From contig NZ_CP040128.1 in the NCBI RefSeq assembly GCF_007874125.1, forward strand, positions 4,464,001-4,528,000: a stretch of DNA of 64,000 nt, given 5' to 3'. The position numbers and the translations under genes were made by a program. The stretch's first letter is position 1; every line of letters starts with the position of its first letter. The DNA is from Noviherbaspirillum sp. UKPF54 (lineage in GTDB: Bacteria; Pseudomonadota; Gammaproteobacteria; Burkholderiales; Burkholderiaceae_D). This document shows positions 1 through 10,234 of the stretch, one piece after another. The notes beneath the pieces were generated by a model, which was not told where the DNA came from, did not search any database, and worked only from the letters and a program-made list of their open reading frames with translations.

Positions 1-2863
1 CTTCGACGGCGACCAGATGGCTGTCCACGTTCCGCTGTCGATCGAAGCGCAGATGGAAGCTCGCACCCTGATGCTGGCGTCCAACAACGTGCTGTTCCCG
101 TCCAACGGCGAACCGTCGATTGTGCCGTCGCAGGATATCGTGCTTGGTCTGTACTACGCCACCCGCGAGAAGATCAACGGCAAGAATGAAGGCATGATGT
201 TCCCGGACGTGTCGGAAGTGATCCGCGCATACGACAACAAGGAAGTCGAGCTGACCACCCGTATCACGGTGCGCATCACCGAGTATCCGAAGGATCCGGC
301 GACTGGCGAATTCGTGAAGACCATCAAGCGCTACGAAACCACCGTCGGCCGCGCCATCCTGTCGGAGATCCTGCCGAAAGGCTTGCCGTTCACCGTGCTG
401 AACCGCGCGCTGAAGAAGAAGGAAATCTCGAAGCTGATCAACACGTCGTTCCGCAAGTGCGGCCTGCGCGCCACCGTGGTGTTCGCCGACCAGCTGATGC
501 AGTCGGGCTTCCGCCTCGCGACCCGCGCAGGTATTTCGATCTGCGTGGACGACATGCTGGTGCCGCCGCAAAAGCACACCATCATCGCGCAAGCCGAACA
601 CGAGGTGAAGCAGATCGAGCAGCAGTACGCTTCCGGTCTGGTGACCGCGGGCGAGCGCTACAACAAGGTGGTGGACATCTGGGGCAAGGCCGGCGACGAA
701 GTCGGCAAGGCGATGATGGACCAGCTGAAGGTCGAGGACGTCGTCAAGCGCGACGGCACCAAGACCACGCAGGAATCGTTCAACGCGATTTACATGATGG
801 CCGACTCCGGCGCCCGTGGTTCCGCAGCCCAGATCCGTCAGCTGGCCGGTATGCGCGGCCTGATGGCGAAGCCGGATGGCTCGATTATCGAGACGCCGAT
901 TACCGCGAACTTCCGCGAAGGCCTGAACGTTCTGCAGTACTTCATCTCGACCCACGGCGCCCGTAAGGGTCTGGCCGATACCGCGCTGAAGACCGCGAAC
1001 TCCGGTTACCTGACCCGTCGTCTGGTCGACGTGACCCAGGATCTCGTTGTGATTGAAGACGATTGCGGCACCTCCAACGGCGCTTCCATGAAGGCGCTGG
1101 TCGAAGGCGGTGAAGTGATCGAAGCGCTGCGCGACCGTATCCTCGGCCGCGTTGCCGCGACTGATGTCGTCAATCCGGAAGACCAGTCGACCCTGTTCGA
1201 AGCCGGTACGCTGCTCGATGAAGATGCAGTCGAAGAAATCGAGCGCCTCGGCATCGACGAAGTGAAGGTCCGTACACCGCTGACATGTGATACCCGCTAC
1301 GGCCTGTGCGCCAAGTGCTATGGCCGTGATCTCGGCCGCGGCATGCTGGTCAACGCCGGCGAAGCAGTCGGCGTGGTTGCCGCGCAGTCGATCGGCGAAC
1401 CGGGCACCCAGCTCACGATGCGTACCTTCCACATCGGTGGTGCGGCATCGCGTGCGGCGGTGGCGTCGAGCGTGGAAGCCAAGTCGAACGGCACGGTCCG
1501 CTTTACCGCGACCATGCGTTACGTCACCAACGGCAAGGGCGAGCAGATCGTCATTTCCCGTTCCGGCGAAGTGCTGATCACCGACGACCACGGCCGCGAG
1601 CGCGAGCGTCACAAGGTGCCATACGGCGCGACCCTGCTGGTCAAGGACGGTTTGGTGATCAAGGCTGGCACTGCATTGGCGACGTGGGATCCGCTGACCC
1701 GTCCGATCATCACCGAGTACGCTGGTACCGTGAAGTTCGAGAACGTCGAGGAAGGCGTGACGGTGGCCAAGCAGATCGACGAAGTGACCGGTCTGGCAAC
1801 GCTGGTGGTCATCGATGCGAAGCGCCGCGGCCCGTCCACCAAGGTGGTGCGCCCGCAGGTGAAACTGCTGAACGAGAAGGGCGAGGAAGTCAAGATCGCC
1901 GGCACCGAACACGCAGTGACGATCGGCTTCCAGGTCGGCGCGCTGATCACGGTGAAAGACGGTCAGCAAGTGTCGGTCGGTGAAGTGCTCGCACGTATCC
2001 CGACCGAATCGCAGAAGACCCGTGACATTACCGGCGGTCTGCCGCGCGTGGCCGAGTTGTTCGAGGCACGCTCGCCGAAGGATGCCGGCATGCTGGCGGA
2101 GGTTACCGGTACGGTTGCGTTTGGTAAGGAAACCAAGGGCAAGCAGCGTCTGGAAATCACCGATATGGAAGGCAACAAGCACGAGTTCTTGATCACCAAG
2201 GACAAGCAAGTGCTGGTGCACGACGGCCAGGTGGTGAACAAGGGCGAGATGATCGTGGACGGCCCGGCCGATCCGCAGGACATCCTGCGCTTGCTGGGTA
2301 TCGAAGCGCTGGCACGCTACATCGTCGACGAAGTGCAGGACGTGTACCGTCTGCAGGGCGTGAAGATCAACGACAAGCACATTGAAGTGATCGTGCGTCA
2401 GATGCTGCGTCGCGTGCAGGTGGTCGATGCGGGCGATACGTCCTACATCCCGGGCGAGCAGGTGGAGCGCTCCGAGCTGCTGGACGAAAACGATCGCGTC
2501 ATTGCCGAGAACAAGCGCCCGGCAACGTACGAAAACGTACTGCTCGGTATTACCAAGGCATCGCTGTCGACCGATTCGTTCATTTCGGCTGCGTCGTTCC
2601 AGGAAACCACCCGCGTGCTGACCGAAGCCGCGATCATGGGCAAACAGGACGGCCTGCGCGGCCTGAAGGAAAACGTGATCGTTGGCCGCCTGATCCCGGC
2701 AGGTACTGGTCTGGCTTATCACCGTGCCCGCAAGGAAAAGGAAACGTGGGAAGCCGAGGAGCGCAGCGCGCTGTTGCAAGCTGAGGAAGCGGCTCGCGCT
2801 GCCGAAGCCGAAGCTGCCGCCACGACGGAAGTCAACGACGAACAGGGCGGCGGCGAAGCCTGA
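1..2863 (+). CDS. rpoC: DNA-directed RNA polymerase subunit beta', 5' end outside the window
   Basis: Catalytic largest subunit of RNA polymerase. The open frame enters the window at base 2 with [13 protein letters not shown], the end of the universal NADFDGDQ magnesium-binding loop, so about the first 460 residues lie upstream. Visible parts are the second zinc site (Cys in EDDCGTSNG, then [11 protein letters not shown]), the trigger-loop segment ([20 protein letters not shown]), a long insertion after it as in the enterobacterial and betaproteobacterial subunit, and an Ala/Glu-rich C-terminal tail. It ends in TGA at 2861-2863, just before an intrinsic terminator, so the upstream rpoB-rpoC transcript probably ends here. 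No frameshift is seen. The assignment is certain; only the start is missing. Confidence 0.99.
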   Translation, partial: FDGDQMAVHVPLSIEAQMEARTLMLASNNVLFPSNGEPSIVPSQDIVLGLYYATREKINGKNEGMMFPDVSEVIRAYDNKEVELTTRITVRITEYPKDPATGEFVKTIKRYETTVGRAILSEILPKGLPFTVLNRALKKKEISKLINTSFRKCGLRATVVFADQLMQSGFRLATRAGISICVDDMLVPPQKHTIIAQAEHEVKQIEQQYASGLVTAGERYNKVVDIWGKAGDEVGKAMMDQLKVEDVVKRDGTKTTQESFNAIYMMADSGARGSAAQIRQLAGMRGLMAKPDGSIIETPITANFREGLNVLQYFISTHGARKGLADTALKTANSGYLTRRLVDVTQDLVVIEDDCGTSNGASMKALVEGGEVIEALRDRILGRVAATDVVNPEDQSTLFEAGTLLDEDAVEEIERLGIDEVKVRTPLTCDTRYGLCAKCYGRDLGRGMLVNAGEAVGVVAAQSIGEPGTQLTMRTFHIGGAASRAAVASSVEAKSNGTVRFTATMRYVTNGKGEQIVISRSGEVLITDDHGRERERHKVPYGATLLVKDGLVIKAGTALATWDPLTRPIITEYAGTVKFENVEEGVTVAKQIDEVTGLATLVVIDAKRRGPSTKVVRPQVKLLNEKGEEVKIAGTEHAVTIGFQVGALITVKDGQQVSVGEVLARIPTESQKTRDITGGLPRVAELFEARSPKDAGMLAEVTGTVAFGKETKGKQRLEITDMEGNKHEFLITKDKQVLVHDGQVVNKGEMIVDGPADPQDILRLLGIEALARYIVDEVQDVYRLQGVKINDKHIEVIVRQMLRRVQVVDAGDTSYIPGEQVERSELLDENDRVIAENKRPATYENVLLGITKASLSTDSFISAASFQETTRVLTEAAIMGKQDGLRGLKENVIVGRLIPAGTGLAYHRARKEKETWEAEERSALLQAEEAARAAEAEAAATTEVNDEQGGGEA

Positions 2864-2880
2864 TTGCTGTCTACCTGATG

Positions 2881-2914
2881 AAAAACGGCACCGAATTCTC
2901 GGTGCCGTTTTTTT
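2881..2914 (+). terminator. Intrinsic terminator after rpoC, probably bidirectional
   Basis: A 12-bp perfect stem (AAACGGCACCGA / TCGGTGCCGTTT) with a 4-nt loop is followed by a T run on the plus strand and preceded by an A run, so it can work on both strands. It lies between the convergent ends of rpoC and the transferase gene that stops at 2944. Confidence 0.93.
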
Positions 2915-2943
2915 ATGTGCTCCGGATTTGTGGTGCGGCGGGC

Positions 2944-4806
2944 CTACTTCAATTGCGCCAGTGGCGTACCTTTGTCGATCACCTCCCGGCAATCTCCCTG
3001 GAAGGTGGCGTTGTCATAGTCGCTCCAGCCGTAGCTGTCCACATAGCGCTTGTGCGTCTTGAACTTCCTGTTGAGGAAGCTCCATTCCAGCTGCTCCGTG
3101 CCGTAATGGATATCCGCCATGTCGAGCAGCGAGTGAAAGATGTTTTCGGTAGCCAGTTTGGCGCGCTTGTTTTTCTGTAGCTGGGTGACCTTCGCCGGAT
3201 GGGTCAGGCGATAAAGGTCGGAATACCAAACCAGCGCCGGCACATGGAATTCGAATTGCGTGTTGTGACCGTGAAAGGCCAGCTTGCAGGTGCCGTCGTA
3301 CAGCGTTTGGCCGTGGTCCGCGACATACATCATGGTCGTCATGAGCTTGGAGGTCTTGAGCGTATCGATGACTTGCGACAGGAACCAGTCGGTGTACAGG
3401 ATGGAGTTGTCGTAACTGTTGTTTAACTGGGTCTTCATCGCCAGGTCGGTGTAAGCGGGATTCTCCACGCCGAACAGCGAAGGCTGCCATTTGTCATAGG
3501 CTTTCGGATAGCGATGGCTGTAGTTCCAGTGACTGCCAAGCGTGTGCAGCACGATCAGCTTCTTGCGCGCCGGGTCGCCGATCGCCGCCTTGAGCGGGTC
3601 AAGCAGGATTTCATCAAGGCTGGAGTTGTTGGTGAAGCCGCCGATATTCAGAAACCGCGTGACATCGGCTTCTTTCGCAAATACCGAGATGGGCGTATCA
3701 AACTGCCCGAACGACATCTGATTCGACAGCCAGTATGTCTTGAATCCGGCTTCCTTGAATGCGGTCAGGAACGACTTCTCGGAAAAGCCGGCCTGCAGGC
3801 TTTGCATTGCCGGCTTGCGTGAAACGAGGACGGGCACCGACAGGCGCGTTGCCGAGACCGAGGTAATAACGTTCGACAGGCTGACCAGATTGGCTTCCTT
3901 CCTCAGCAGCGGGTTGGTGTCGCGGGCATAGCCATTCAGGCTCCAGCGGTCATAGCGCGATGATTCACCGATCACCATCACGACCACTTGGGGAATGTCC
4001 AACTTGCCTGATTGCTGTGCGCCGAACTTGAACAGCATGCTCTTATGTGCGAGTTCGCCCAGGTATTTGCGCTCCTTCCAGAAATCGCTCCCCACCACGA
4101 CCAGCCCGAAGGGGCGGGTTGCGCCGAACGCAGACACCGAAAATGGAATTCCGGCCCACGCCGGCAGCTTCGGCGGCTGCCATGAGGCGTCGCTGGCGCT
4201 CGCCGCGACGACAGGTTTGGCCGCTTGGTTGTCTTCCTCATCGTCGTCGCTGTTGTCGGCGTTGGCGGAGGCGATCGCCTTTTCAATGCCATATTCCTGC
4301 TGGTAGAGCCAGATGCCAAGTCCGCAAGCCAGCAGAACGAGCATTACCCAGCGTGATGGTCCGCGCCAGTCGAGTTCCCGCGCCTGCCGTGCGGCTTTCC
4401 AGCTCGCCAGCCACCACGCGCTCACACCGATCAGCGTCGCGCCGAGAAGCCAGACCTTATTGCCAAGAAATTCCAGCGCTTCCTTCGGGCTGGTCTCTGC
4501 GATGATACCGAGGTGATGTGTCGACACGCCCTGGTTGTAGTACATGTTCAGATACAGCTCGAGCGGCAGGACGAAAAAGCTAGGAAGCAGCAGCCAGTGA
4601 AACCGCGCAGGGCGTGCGAACAGGGCCCATACCGCGATCCAGGCGCCCAGCTCCATTCCCAGGATAGGCGCGGCATTCGGTACGCCGCGACCAAATAGCA
4701 GGGGTAAGAACGGCGCAGCCGATAAAATCAGATAGGTCAATGCGACGAACAGATGGGCTGGGCGAAGCAGCCGGCGCGTGACAGGAACGGGCGGTGGAGC
4801 GCGCAT
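2944..4806 (-). CDS. Phosphoethanolamine transferase-like membrane sulfatase-fold protein (EptA/CptA family)
   Basis: Inner-membrane enzyme of the alkaline phosphatase/sulfatase fold, likely transferring phosphoethanolamine (or a related head group) to lipid A or another envelope glycan. Residues 1-170 hold four to five membrane segments. An acidic low-complexity linker (about 182-194) leads to a periplasmic catalytic domain. The nucleophile motif is GESSR at about 280-284, so Ser282 replaces the threonine of E. coli EptA (GETAR). Other family motifs are HTLGSH (about 421), ADHG (about 496) and HGH (about 512), which would supply zinc ligands. The 620-aa length is longer than EptA (about 547). 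It sits alone on the minus strand between rpoC and rpsL, with an inverted repeat over its likely promoter. The family is secure; the substrate is not known from sequence. Confidence 0.85.
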   Translation of the reverse strand: MRAPPPVPVTRRLLRPAHLFVALTYLILSAAPFLPLLFGRGVPNAAPILGMELGAWIAVWALFARPARFHWLLLPSFFVLPLELYLNMYYNQGVSTHHLGIIAETSPKEALEFLGNKVWLLGATLIGVSAWWLASWKAARQARELDWRGPSRWVMLVLLACGLGIWLYQQEYGIEKAIASANADNSDDDEEDNQAAKPVVAASASDASWQPPKLPAWAGIPFSVSAFGATRPFGLVVVGSDFWKERKYLGELAHKSMLFKFGAQQSGKLDIPQVVVMVIGESSRYDRWSLNGYARDTNPLLRKEANLVSLSNVITSVSATRLSVPVLVSRKPAMQSLQAGFSEKSFLTAFKEAGFKTYWLSNQMSFGQFDTPISVFAKEADVTRFLNIGGFTNNSSLDEILLDPLKAAIGDPARKKLIVLHTLGSHWNYSHRYPKAYDKWQPSLFGVENPAYTDLAMKTQLNNSYDNSILYTDWFLSQVIDTLKTSKLMTTMMYVADHGQTLYDGTCKLAFHGHNTQFEFHVPALVWYSDLYRLTHPAKVTQLQKNKRAKLATENIFHSLLDMADIHYGTEQLEWSFLNRKFKTHKRYVDSYGWSDYDNATFQGDCREVIDKGTPLAQLK

Positions 4807-4821
4807 TATTCGAGAAAAAGA

Positions 4822-4856
4822 TTTCCAAGTGCAATGTATAACTTTACGCTTGGAAA
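4822..4856 (-). promoter_or_regulatory. Inverted repeat flanking a candidate -10 upstream of the transferase gene
   Basis: Perfect 8-bp arms TTTCCAAG (4822-4829) and CTTGGAAA (4849-4856) are separated by 19 bp. On the minus strand TATACA (4835-4840), a candidate -10, lies between them, about 29 bp before the ATG at 4806. No good -35 is visible, which would fit an activator-dependent promoter. The operator role is inferred. Confidence 0.4.
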
Positions 4857-4983
4857 GGCGCTATCGCCACGTCTCAATGCACCTTGGCACCCAATTACCC
4901 CCTATGAAAGTGTGCACTCACATTGAGGCACGCTTGGAGAAAGCCGCCAGGGTTGCAATTTTGAACCGTATCGCCTAGGCTGG

Positions 4984-5012
4984 TTGACGAGGACTGTTAA
5001 CGAAGCTATACT
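4984..5012 (+). promoter_or_regulatory. Sigma-70 promoter of the str cluster (rpsL)
   Basis: TTGACG (4984-4989), a 17-bp spacer and TATACT (5007-5012) make a near-consensus promoter. Transcription would start near 5019, giving a leader of about 180 nt before the rpsL ATG at 5202. Confidence 0.8.
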
Positions 5013-5201
5013 CGCGAGTTCTCGATTTTAGGCTCTCCAGGGCTTAAGCGTTCTTTGGTCAGATTTCCCCGCCTTTCGCAACGCTTTTCCTTTGGTTTTG
5101 AATCGAACGCGCAGATTGCGCAAAGACTTTCCCTCCTGGTTCCGGGCAGACGCTTCCGGGGCCGTATTTTTATTAACGTAGTTTTTGTTGGATTTAGACC
5201 G
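5013..5201 (+). other. Long untranslated leader of rpsL; remainder of the 395-bp eptA-like/rpsL intergenic region
   Basis: The 395 bp between 4806 and 5202 hold the two divergent promoter regions listed separately and this leader. The leader contains a small GCGCAGATTGCGC dyad near 5110 and T-rich tracts at 5165-5190, but no convincing terminator or known riboswitch. An in-frame TTG at 5055 would extend rpsL upstream but has no ribosome binding site and no homology to S12. No gene is seen here. Confidence 0.5.
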
Positions 5202-5591
5202 ATGCCAACCATTAATCAACTGATTCGCAAGCCGCGGGTTTCCGCTGCTGTGAAGAGCAAGTCTCCGGCGCTGGAAAACAGCCCGCAGAAGCGCGGCGTT
5301 TGCACCCGCGTGTACACCACGACTCCGAAGAAGCCGAACTCGGCGCTGCGTAAGGTCGCCAAGGTGCGCCTGACCAACGGTTTCGAAGTCATTTCGTACA
5401 TCGGCGGTGAAGGCCACAACCTGCAGGAGCACAGCGTCGTGCTGATCCGCGGCGGCCGTGTGAAGGACTTGCCGGGTGTGCGTTACCACATGGTGCGCGG
5501 CGCGCTGGATACCCAGGGCGTCAAGGATCGTAAGCAGGCCCGTTCGAAGTACGGTGCCAAGCGTGCGAAGGCTGGTGCAGCCAAGAAGTAA
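5202..5591 (+). CDS. rpsL: 30S ribosomal protein S12
   Basis: Small-subunit decoding-centre protein, 129 aa, matching S12 from [10 protein letters not shown] to the basic tail. The conserved loops [11 protein letters not shown] and [11 protein letters not shown] both keep the lysines whose substitution gives streptomycin resistance, so the allele looks wild type. The ATG at 5202 is chosen by homology; the upstream Shine-Dalgarno (GGAT) is weak. It is the first gene of the str cluster, followed 146 nt later by rpsG. That spacer contains a TCCGCA/TGCGGA stem; in E. coli the equivalent spacer is where S7 represses translation, so a similar role is possible but unproven. Confidence 0.98.
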   Translation: MPTINQLIRKPRVSAAVKSKSPALENSPQKRGVCTRVYTTTPKKPNSALRKVAKVRLTNGFEVISYIGGEGHNLQEHSVVLIRGGRVKDLPGVRYHMVRGALDTQGVKDRKQARSKYGAKRAKAGAAKK

Positions 5592-5737
5592 TCAAGTGTT
5601 CCGCAGGGTGCTTCACTGTGCGGAGTAGGTGTCGGCCCCGAACGGGTCGAGTAAGTGGATGCTCGGTAGGGGTGTCCGCGAGCGGGCGGCAACAACACTC
5701 AGCGCCGCAGCTCAACTGAAGAGTGAAAGGAATCGAA

Positions 5738-6208
5738 ATGCCACGTCGTCGTGAAGTCCCGAAACGGGAAATTCTGCCGGATCCGAAGTTCGGCAATGTT
5801 GAAGTAGCAAAGTTCGTCAACGTCCTGATGCTGTCCGGTAAAAAATCGGTCGCCGAGAACATCATTTACGGTGCGTTTGACCACATCAAGGCCAAGTCCG
5901 GCAAGGATCCGCTGGAAGTGTTCACTGCTGCTATCAACAACTGCAAGCCGATGGTTGAAGTGAAGTCCCGCCGCGTCGGCGGTGCCAACTACCAGGTGCC
6001 GGTGGAAGTGCGTCCGGTGCGCCGCATGGCATTGTCCATGCGCTGGCTGCGCGAAGCTGCCAACAAGCGCAGCGAGAAGTCCATGCCGCAGCGTCTGGGC
6101 GGCGAGTTGATGGAAGCGGCTGAAGGCCGCGGCGGTGCGATGAAGAAGCGTGACGAAGTGCACCGTATGGCAGAAGCCAACAAGGCGTTCTCCCACTTCC
6201 GTTTCTAA
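5738..6208 (+). CDS. rpsG: 30S ribosomal protein S7
   Basis: Primary 16S rRNA 3'-domain binding protein, 156 aa, starting [17 protein letters not shown], the usual betaproteobacterial S7 N-terminus. The ATG at 5738 is preceded by AAGG seven bases upstream. An upstream in-frame ATG at 5723 (MKGIE) would add five non-conserved residues and is less likely. Second gene of the str cluster, followed by a 122-nt spacer with a strong hairpin before fusA. Confidence 0.98.
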   Translation: MPRRREVPKREILPDPKFGNVEVAKFVNVLMLSGKKSVAENIIYGAFDHIKAKSGKDPLEVFTAAINNCKPMVEVKSRRVGGANYQVPVEVRPVRRMALSMRWLREAANKRSEKSMPQRLGGELMEAAEGRGGAMKKRDEVHRMAEANKAFSHFRF

Positions 6209-6260
6209 TAGTAGTTTGAATCGTGGCCTTCGCATCGTTGAAGGTTCAGCAATGTAAATC

Positions 6261-6309
6261 GGTCGAAACCGGGCGCATCTCTTGAAAAAGCGGCGCTCGG
6301 TTTTCGACC
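6261..6309 (+). repeat. Intercistronic hairpin between rpsG and fusA
   Basis: GGTCGAAACCGGGCGC (6261-6276) pairs with GCGCTCGGTTTTCGACC (6293-6309), about 15 pairs with one bulge and one mismatch. No T run follows, so it is more likely an RNA processing or stability element than a terminator. It lies 21 nt before the fusA ATG. Confidence 0.6.
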
Positions 6310-6330
6310 ATTAAAGACTTAGGATTGAAT

Positions 6331-8433
6331 ATGGCTCGCAAGACCCCCATCGAGCGCTACCGCAATATCGGTATCTCCGCTCACATCGATGCCGGCAAGA
6401 CCACCACTACCGAGCGTATCCTGTACTACACCGGTGTTAATCACAAGATCGGCGAAGTGCACGACGGTGCGGCGACCATGGACTGGATGGAGCAGGAACA
6501 AGAGCGCGGCATCACCATTACCTCCGCTGCGACGACCTGCTTCTGGAAGGGCATGGCGAACAACTTCCCCGAGCACCGCATCAACATCATCGACACCCCT
6601 GGTCACGTTGACTTCACTATCGAGGTGGAGCGTTCCATGCGCGTGCTGGACGGTGCTTGCATGGTCTATTGCGCAGTGGGTGGCGTGCAGCCGCAATCCG
6701 AAACCGTGTGGCGTCAGGCTAACAAGTACGGCGTGCCGCGTCTGGCGTTCGTCAACAAGATGGACCGTACCGGCGCGAACTTCTTCAAGGTCTACGAGCA
6801 GATGCGCGCTCGCCTGAAGGCTAACCCGATTCCGGTGCAAGTGCCGATCGGCGCCGAAGAAAACTTCGAAGGCGTGGTCGACCTGGTGAAGATGAAGGCG
6901 ATCTACTGGGATGACGCGTCCCAGGGCATGAAGTTCGACTACCGCGACATTCCGGCCGATCTGCAGGCGACTTGCAACGAATGGCGTGAGAAGCTGGTCG
7001 AGGCTGCGGCCGAATCCAGCGAAGAGCTGATGAACAAGTACCTGGAAGAAGGCGATCTGTCCGAAGCCGAGATCAAGAAGGCGATCCGCCAGCGCACCAT
7101 CGCCGGCGAAATCGTCCCGATGATGTGCGGCACCGCGTTCAAGAATAAGGGCGTGCAGGCCATGCTCGACGCCGTGATCGAATACCTGCCGGCACCGACC
7201 GACATCCCGCCGGTCAAGGGGCTCGACCAGAACGAACAGCCGGCTGAGCGCAAGGCCGATGACAACGAGAAGTTCTCCGCACTTGCATTCAAGATCATGA
7301 CCGACCCGTTCGTCGGCCAGCTGATTTTCTTCCGCGTCTATTCCGGCGTGGTGAATTCGGGCGACACCGTGTACAACCCGGTGAAGGGCAAGAAGGAGCG
7401 TATCGGCCGTCTGCTGCAGATGCACGCCAACCAGCGCGAAGAAATCAAGGAAGTGCGCGCAGGCGACATCGCCGCTGCCGTGGGCCTGAAAGAAGCAACC
7501 ACCGGCGAAACGCTGTGCGATCCGGAATCCATCATTACGCTTGAGCGCATGGTGTTCCCGGAGCCGGTGATTTCGCAGGCTGTCGAGCCGAAGACCAAGG
7601 CTGACCAAGAAAAGATGGGTCTGGCACTGAACCGCCTGTCGCAGGAAGATCCGTCGTTCCGCGTGAAGACCGACGAAGAATCCGGTCAGACCATTATTTC
7701 CGGTATGGGCGAGCTGCACCTGGAAATTATCGTCGATCGTATGAAGCGTGAATTTGGCGTGGAAGCGACCGTCGGCAAGCCGCAGGTGGCCTACCGCGAA
7801 ACGATTCGCAAGACTTGCGAAGAAGCCGAAGGTAAGTTCGTCAAGCAGTCGGGTGGTCGCGGTCAGTACGGTCACGTGGTTCTGAAGATCGAGCCGCAAG
7901 AACCGGGCAAGGGCTTCGAATTCGTCGATGCGATCAAGGGCGGCGTGGTTCCGCGTGAATATATTCCGGCAGTCGAAAAGGGCATTATCGACACGCTGCC
8001 GACCGGCGTGATGGCGGGTTATCCGGTGGTGGACGTGAAGGTTACGCTGTTCTTCGGTTCTTACCACGACGTGGACTCGAACGAAAACGCGTTCCGCATG
8101 GCTGGCTCCATGGCATTCAAGGAAGGCTGCCGCAAGGCTAACCCGGTTCTGCTCGAGCCGATGATGGCCGTGGAAGTCGAGACGCCGGAGGAGAAGATGG
8201 GCGACGTGATGGGTGACTTGTCGTCCCGTCGCGGCATGATCCAGGGCATGGACGACATTCCGGGCGGCGGCAAGATCGTTCGCGCCGAAGTTCCGCTGTC
8301 GGAAATGTTTGGCTACTCCACCACGCTGCGTTCGCTGACTCAAGGTCGTGCGACGTACACGATGGAGTTCAAGCACTACTCGGAAGCGCCGAAAAACGTT
8401 GCCGACGCAGTTATCACTGCCAAGGGCAAGTAA
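6331..8433 (+). CDS. fusA: Elongation factor G
   Basis: Translational GTPase for ribosomal translocation, 700 aa. G1 is [15 protein letters not shown]3 is DTPGHVDF and G4 is NKMD. Domains II-V follow, with the [18 protein letters not shown] block near residue 475 and the conserved C-terminal [20 protein letters not shown]. The ATG at 6331 has AGGA six bases upstream; an ATG two codons earlier (6325) is possible but is not used in homologues. Third gene of the str cluster. A long open frame on the opposite strand is a codon-usage shadow. Confidence 0.99.
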   Translation: MARKTPIERYRNIGISAHIDAGKTTTTERILYYTGVNHKIGEVHDGAATMDWMEQEQERGITITSAATTCFWKGMANNFPEHRINIIDTPGHVDFTIEVERSMRVLDGACMVYCAVGGVQPQSETVWRQANKYGVPRLAFVNKMDRTGANFFKVYEQMRARLKANPIPVQVPIGAEENFEGVVDLVKMKAIYWDDASQGMKFDYRDIPADLQATCNEWREKLVEAAAESSEELMNKYLEEGDLSEAEIKKAIRQRTIAGEIVPMMCGTAFKNKGVQAMLDAVIEYLPAPTDIPPVKGLDQNEQPAERKADDNEKFSALAFKIMTDPFVGQLIFFRVYSGVVNSGDTVYNPVKGKKERIGRLLQMHANQREEIKEVRAGDIAAAVGLKEATTGETLCDPESIITLERMVFPEPVISQAVEPKTKADQEKMGLALNRLSQEDPSFRVKTDEESGQTIISGMGELHLEIIVDRMKREFGVEATVGKPQVAYRETIRKTCEEAEGKFVKQSGGRGQYGHVVLKIEPQEPGKGFEFVDAIKGGVVPREYIPAVEKGIIDTLPTGVMAGYPVVDVKVTLFFGSYHDVDSNENAFRMAGSMAFKEGCRKANPVLLEPMMAVEVETPEEKMGDVMGDLSSRRGMIQGMDDIPGGGKIVRAEVPLSEMFGYSTTLRSLTQGRATYTMEFKHYSEAPKNVADAVITAKGK

Positions 8434-8440
8434 TACGAGG

Positions 8441-8472
8441 GCTGGTTGTAATCAAGACAGATTGCAACCGGC
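8441..8472 (+). repeat. Hairpin between fusA and tuf
   Basis: GCTGGTTGTAATC (8441-8453) pairs with GATTGCAACCGGC (8460-8472), with two G-U pairs in RNA and a 6-nt loop. No T run follows. It is probably an mRNA processing or stabilising structure ahead of the highly expressed tuf gene. Confidence 0.5.
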
Positions 8473-8525
8473 TTTCGTGAGTCATCACAATTTACACAAA
8501 TCGTTCTTTTTGAAGGAAATTTAAA

Positions 8526-9716
8526 ATGGCAAAAGGCAAGTTTGAGCGGACAAAACCGCACGTGAATGTGGGCACGATTGGTCACGTTGACCATGGCAAG
8601 ACCACCCTGACTGCAGCAATTGCAACGGTGTTGTCGTCGAAGTTTGGCGGCGAAGCGAAGAAATACGACGAAATCGATGCGGCGCCGGAAGAAAAGGCGC
8701 GCGGCATTACGATCAACACCGCGCACATCGAATACGAAACCGCGAACCGCCATTATGCGCACGTGGACTGCCCTGGCCACGCCGACTATGTGAAGAACAT
8801 GATCACCGGCGCAGCGCAGATGGACGGCGCAATCCTGGTGTGCTCCGCCGCTGACGGCCCGATGCCGCAAACCCGCGAACACATCCTGCTGGCCCGTCAG
8901 GTCGGTGTGCCGTACATCATCGTGTTCCTGAACAAGTGCGACATGGTCGACGACGCCGAGCTGCTCGAGCTGGTTGAAATGGAAGTGCGCGAGCTCCTGT
9001 CCAAGTACGAATTCCCGGGCGACGATCTGCCGATCATCCGCGGTTCGGCCAAACTGGCGCTGGAAGGCGACAAGGGCGAGCTGGGCGAGCAAGCGATCAT
9101 GAAGCTGGCCGATGCGCTGGATTCCTACATCCCGACGCCGGAGCGTGCCGTGGACGGCACCTTCCTGATGCCGGTGGAAGACGTGTTCTCGATCTCCGGC
9201 CGCGGCACCGTGGTGACCGGTCGTGTTGAGCGCGGCATCATCAAGGTTGGCGAAGAAATCGAAATCGTCGGTATCCGCGACACCGTCAAGACCACCTGCA
9301 CCGGCGTGGAAATGTTCCGCAAGCTGCTCGACCAAGGTCAGGCTGGCGACAACGTCGGCGTGCTGCTGCGCGGTACCAAGCGTGAAGAAGTCGAGCGTGG
9401 CCAAGTGCTGGCCAAGCCGGGTTCGATCAAGCCGCACAGCCACTTCACGGGCGAGATCTATGTGCTGTCGAAAGACGAAGGTGGTCGTCACACCCCGTTC
9501 TTCAACAACTACCGTCCGCAGTTCTACTTCCGTACCACGGACGTGACCGGCGCGATCGAGCTGCCGAAGGACAAGGAAATGGTGATGCCGGGTGACAACG
9601 TCTCGATCACGGTGAAACTGATTTCCCCGATCGCGATGGAAGAAGGTCTGCGCTTCGCCATCCGCGAAGGCGGCCGTACCGTCGGCGCCGGCGTCGTTGC
9701 CAAGATCATCGAGTAA
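8526..9716 (+). CDS. tuf: Elongation factor Tu
   Basis: GTPase that delivers aminoacyl-tRNA to the ribosome, 396 aa, full length. G1 is [15 protein letters not shown]3 is DCPGHADYV and G4 is NKCD; beta-barrel domains 2 and 3 follow, ending in GVVAKIIE. The ATG at 8526 is preceded by GAAGGAAA. Last gene of the str cluster; only 87 nt separate it from rpsJ. Many betaproteobacteria carry a second tuf copy upstream of the secE-nusG-rplK cluster; that region would be outside this window. Confidence 0.99.
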   Translation: MAKGKFERTKPHVNVGTIGHVDHGKTTLTAAIATVLSSKFGGEAKKYDEIDAAPEEKARGITINTAHIEYETANRHYAHVDCPGHADYVKNMITGAAQMDGAILVCSAADGPMPQTREHILLARQVGVPYIIVFLNKCDMVDDAELLELVEMEVRELLSKYEFPGDDLPIIRGSAKLALEGDKGELGEQAIMKLADALDSYIPTPERAVDGTFLMPVEDVFSISGRGTVVTGRVERGIIKVGEEIEIVGIRDTVKTTCTGVEMFRKLLDQGQAGDNVGVLLRGTKREEVERGQVLAKPGSIKPHSHFTGEIYVLSKDEGGRHTPFFNNYRPQFYFRTTDVTGAIELPKDKEMVMPGDNVSITVKLISPIAMEEGLRFAIREGGRTVGAGVVAKIIE

Positions 9717-9756
9717 TTCGGTTGCAGGATTTATCTCCGCTCTTTGATTAAACATC

Positions 9757-9782
9757 GCCGCGAGTGGTCACTCGCTCGCGGC
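9757..9782 (+). repeat. Hairpin between tuf and rpsJ
   Basis: GCCGCGAG (9757-9764) and CTCGCGGC (9775-9782) form a perfect 8-bp stem. The downstream TCGCTCTTTT is a weak U tract, so partial termination or RNA processing at the str/S10 junction is possible. Confidence 0.5.
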
Positions 9783-9803
9783 TCGCTCTTTTGAGGAAAA
9801 ACC

Positions 9804-10115
9804 ATGCAAAACCAGAAAATCCGCATCCGCCTGAAAGCATTCGACTATCGCCTGATCGACCAGTCCGCACTGGAAATCGTCGATACCGCCAAGCGTACCG
9901 GCGCAGTTGTTAAAGGACCGGTTCCGCTTCCGACCCGCATCCAGCGTTTTGACATCTTGCGTTCGCCGCACGTCAACAAGACGTCGCGCGACCAGTTCGA
10001 AATCCGTACTCACCAGCGTCTGATGGACATCGTCGATCCGACCGACAAGACGGTTGATGCGCTGATGAAGCTGGATCTGCCGGCTGGCGTAGACGTCGAA
10101 ATTAAGCTGCAGTAA
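9804..10115 (+). CDS. rpsJ: 30S ribosomal protein S10
   Basis: Small-subunit head protein, also the NusE antitermination partner, 103 aa. It matches S10 throughout ([19 protein letters not shown], then [19 protein letters not shown]). The ATG at 9804 has GAGG seven bases upstream. It is the first S10-cluster gene but is split from rplC by 176 nt holding a promoter-like sequence and a hairpin. Confidence 0.98.
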   Translation: MQNQKIRIRLKAFDYRLIDQSALEIVDTAKRTGAVVKGPVPLPTRIQRFDILRSPHVNKTSRDQFEIRTHQRLMDIVDPTDKTVDALMKLDLPAGVDVEIKLQ

Positions 10116-10168
10116 TCGTTGAAAAAGGGGCGTGTAACCCGACATACCACAATTTTGCAGTTTGGTGA

Positions 10169-10197
10169 TTGTGCTATAAAAAAATTCGGGATATACT
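10169..10197 (+). promoter_or_regulatory. Candidate promoter upstream of rplC
   Basis: TATACT (10192-10197) is a good -10. A weak -35, TTGTGC (10169-10174), sits 17 bp upstream. It would start transcription near 10204, just before the leader hairpin at 10211. Confidence 0.4.
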
Positions 10198-10210
10198 GCT
10201 CGGCTTCGGT

Positions 10211-10234
10211 ATTGGCACGGTGATCTGTGCCAAT
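10211..10234 (+). repeat. Perfect hairpin in the rplC leader
   Basis: ATTGGCAC (10211-10218) and GTGCCAAT (10227-10234) form a perfect 8-bp stem with an 8-nt loop. No T run follows. It lies 57 nt before rplC, between rpsJ and the L3-L4-L23 genes, so it is a candidate site for feedback control. That role is inferred. Confidence 0.55.

Noticed and set aside
5055..5201. N-terminal extension of S12 from an in-frame TTG
   Set aside because: The 49 extra residues do not occur in S12, there is no binding site, and the region is better read as the rpsL leader.
6319..8376. 685-codon open frame antisense to fusA
   Set aside because: It mirrors fusA almost exactly, has no recognisable domain, and is rich in His/Leu/Arg as expected from reading biased codons backwards.
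8376..9755. 459-codon open frame antisense to tuf
   Set aside because: Same codon-usage shadow effect over a highly expressed gene; no binding site or domain.
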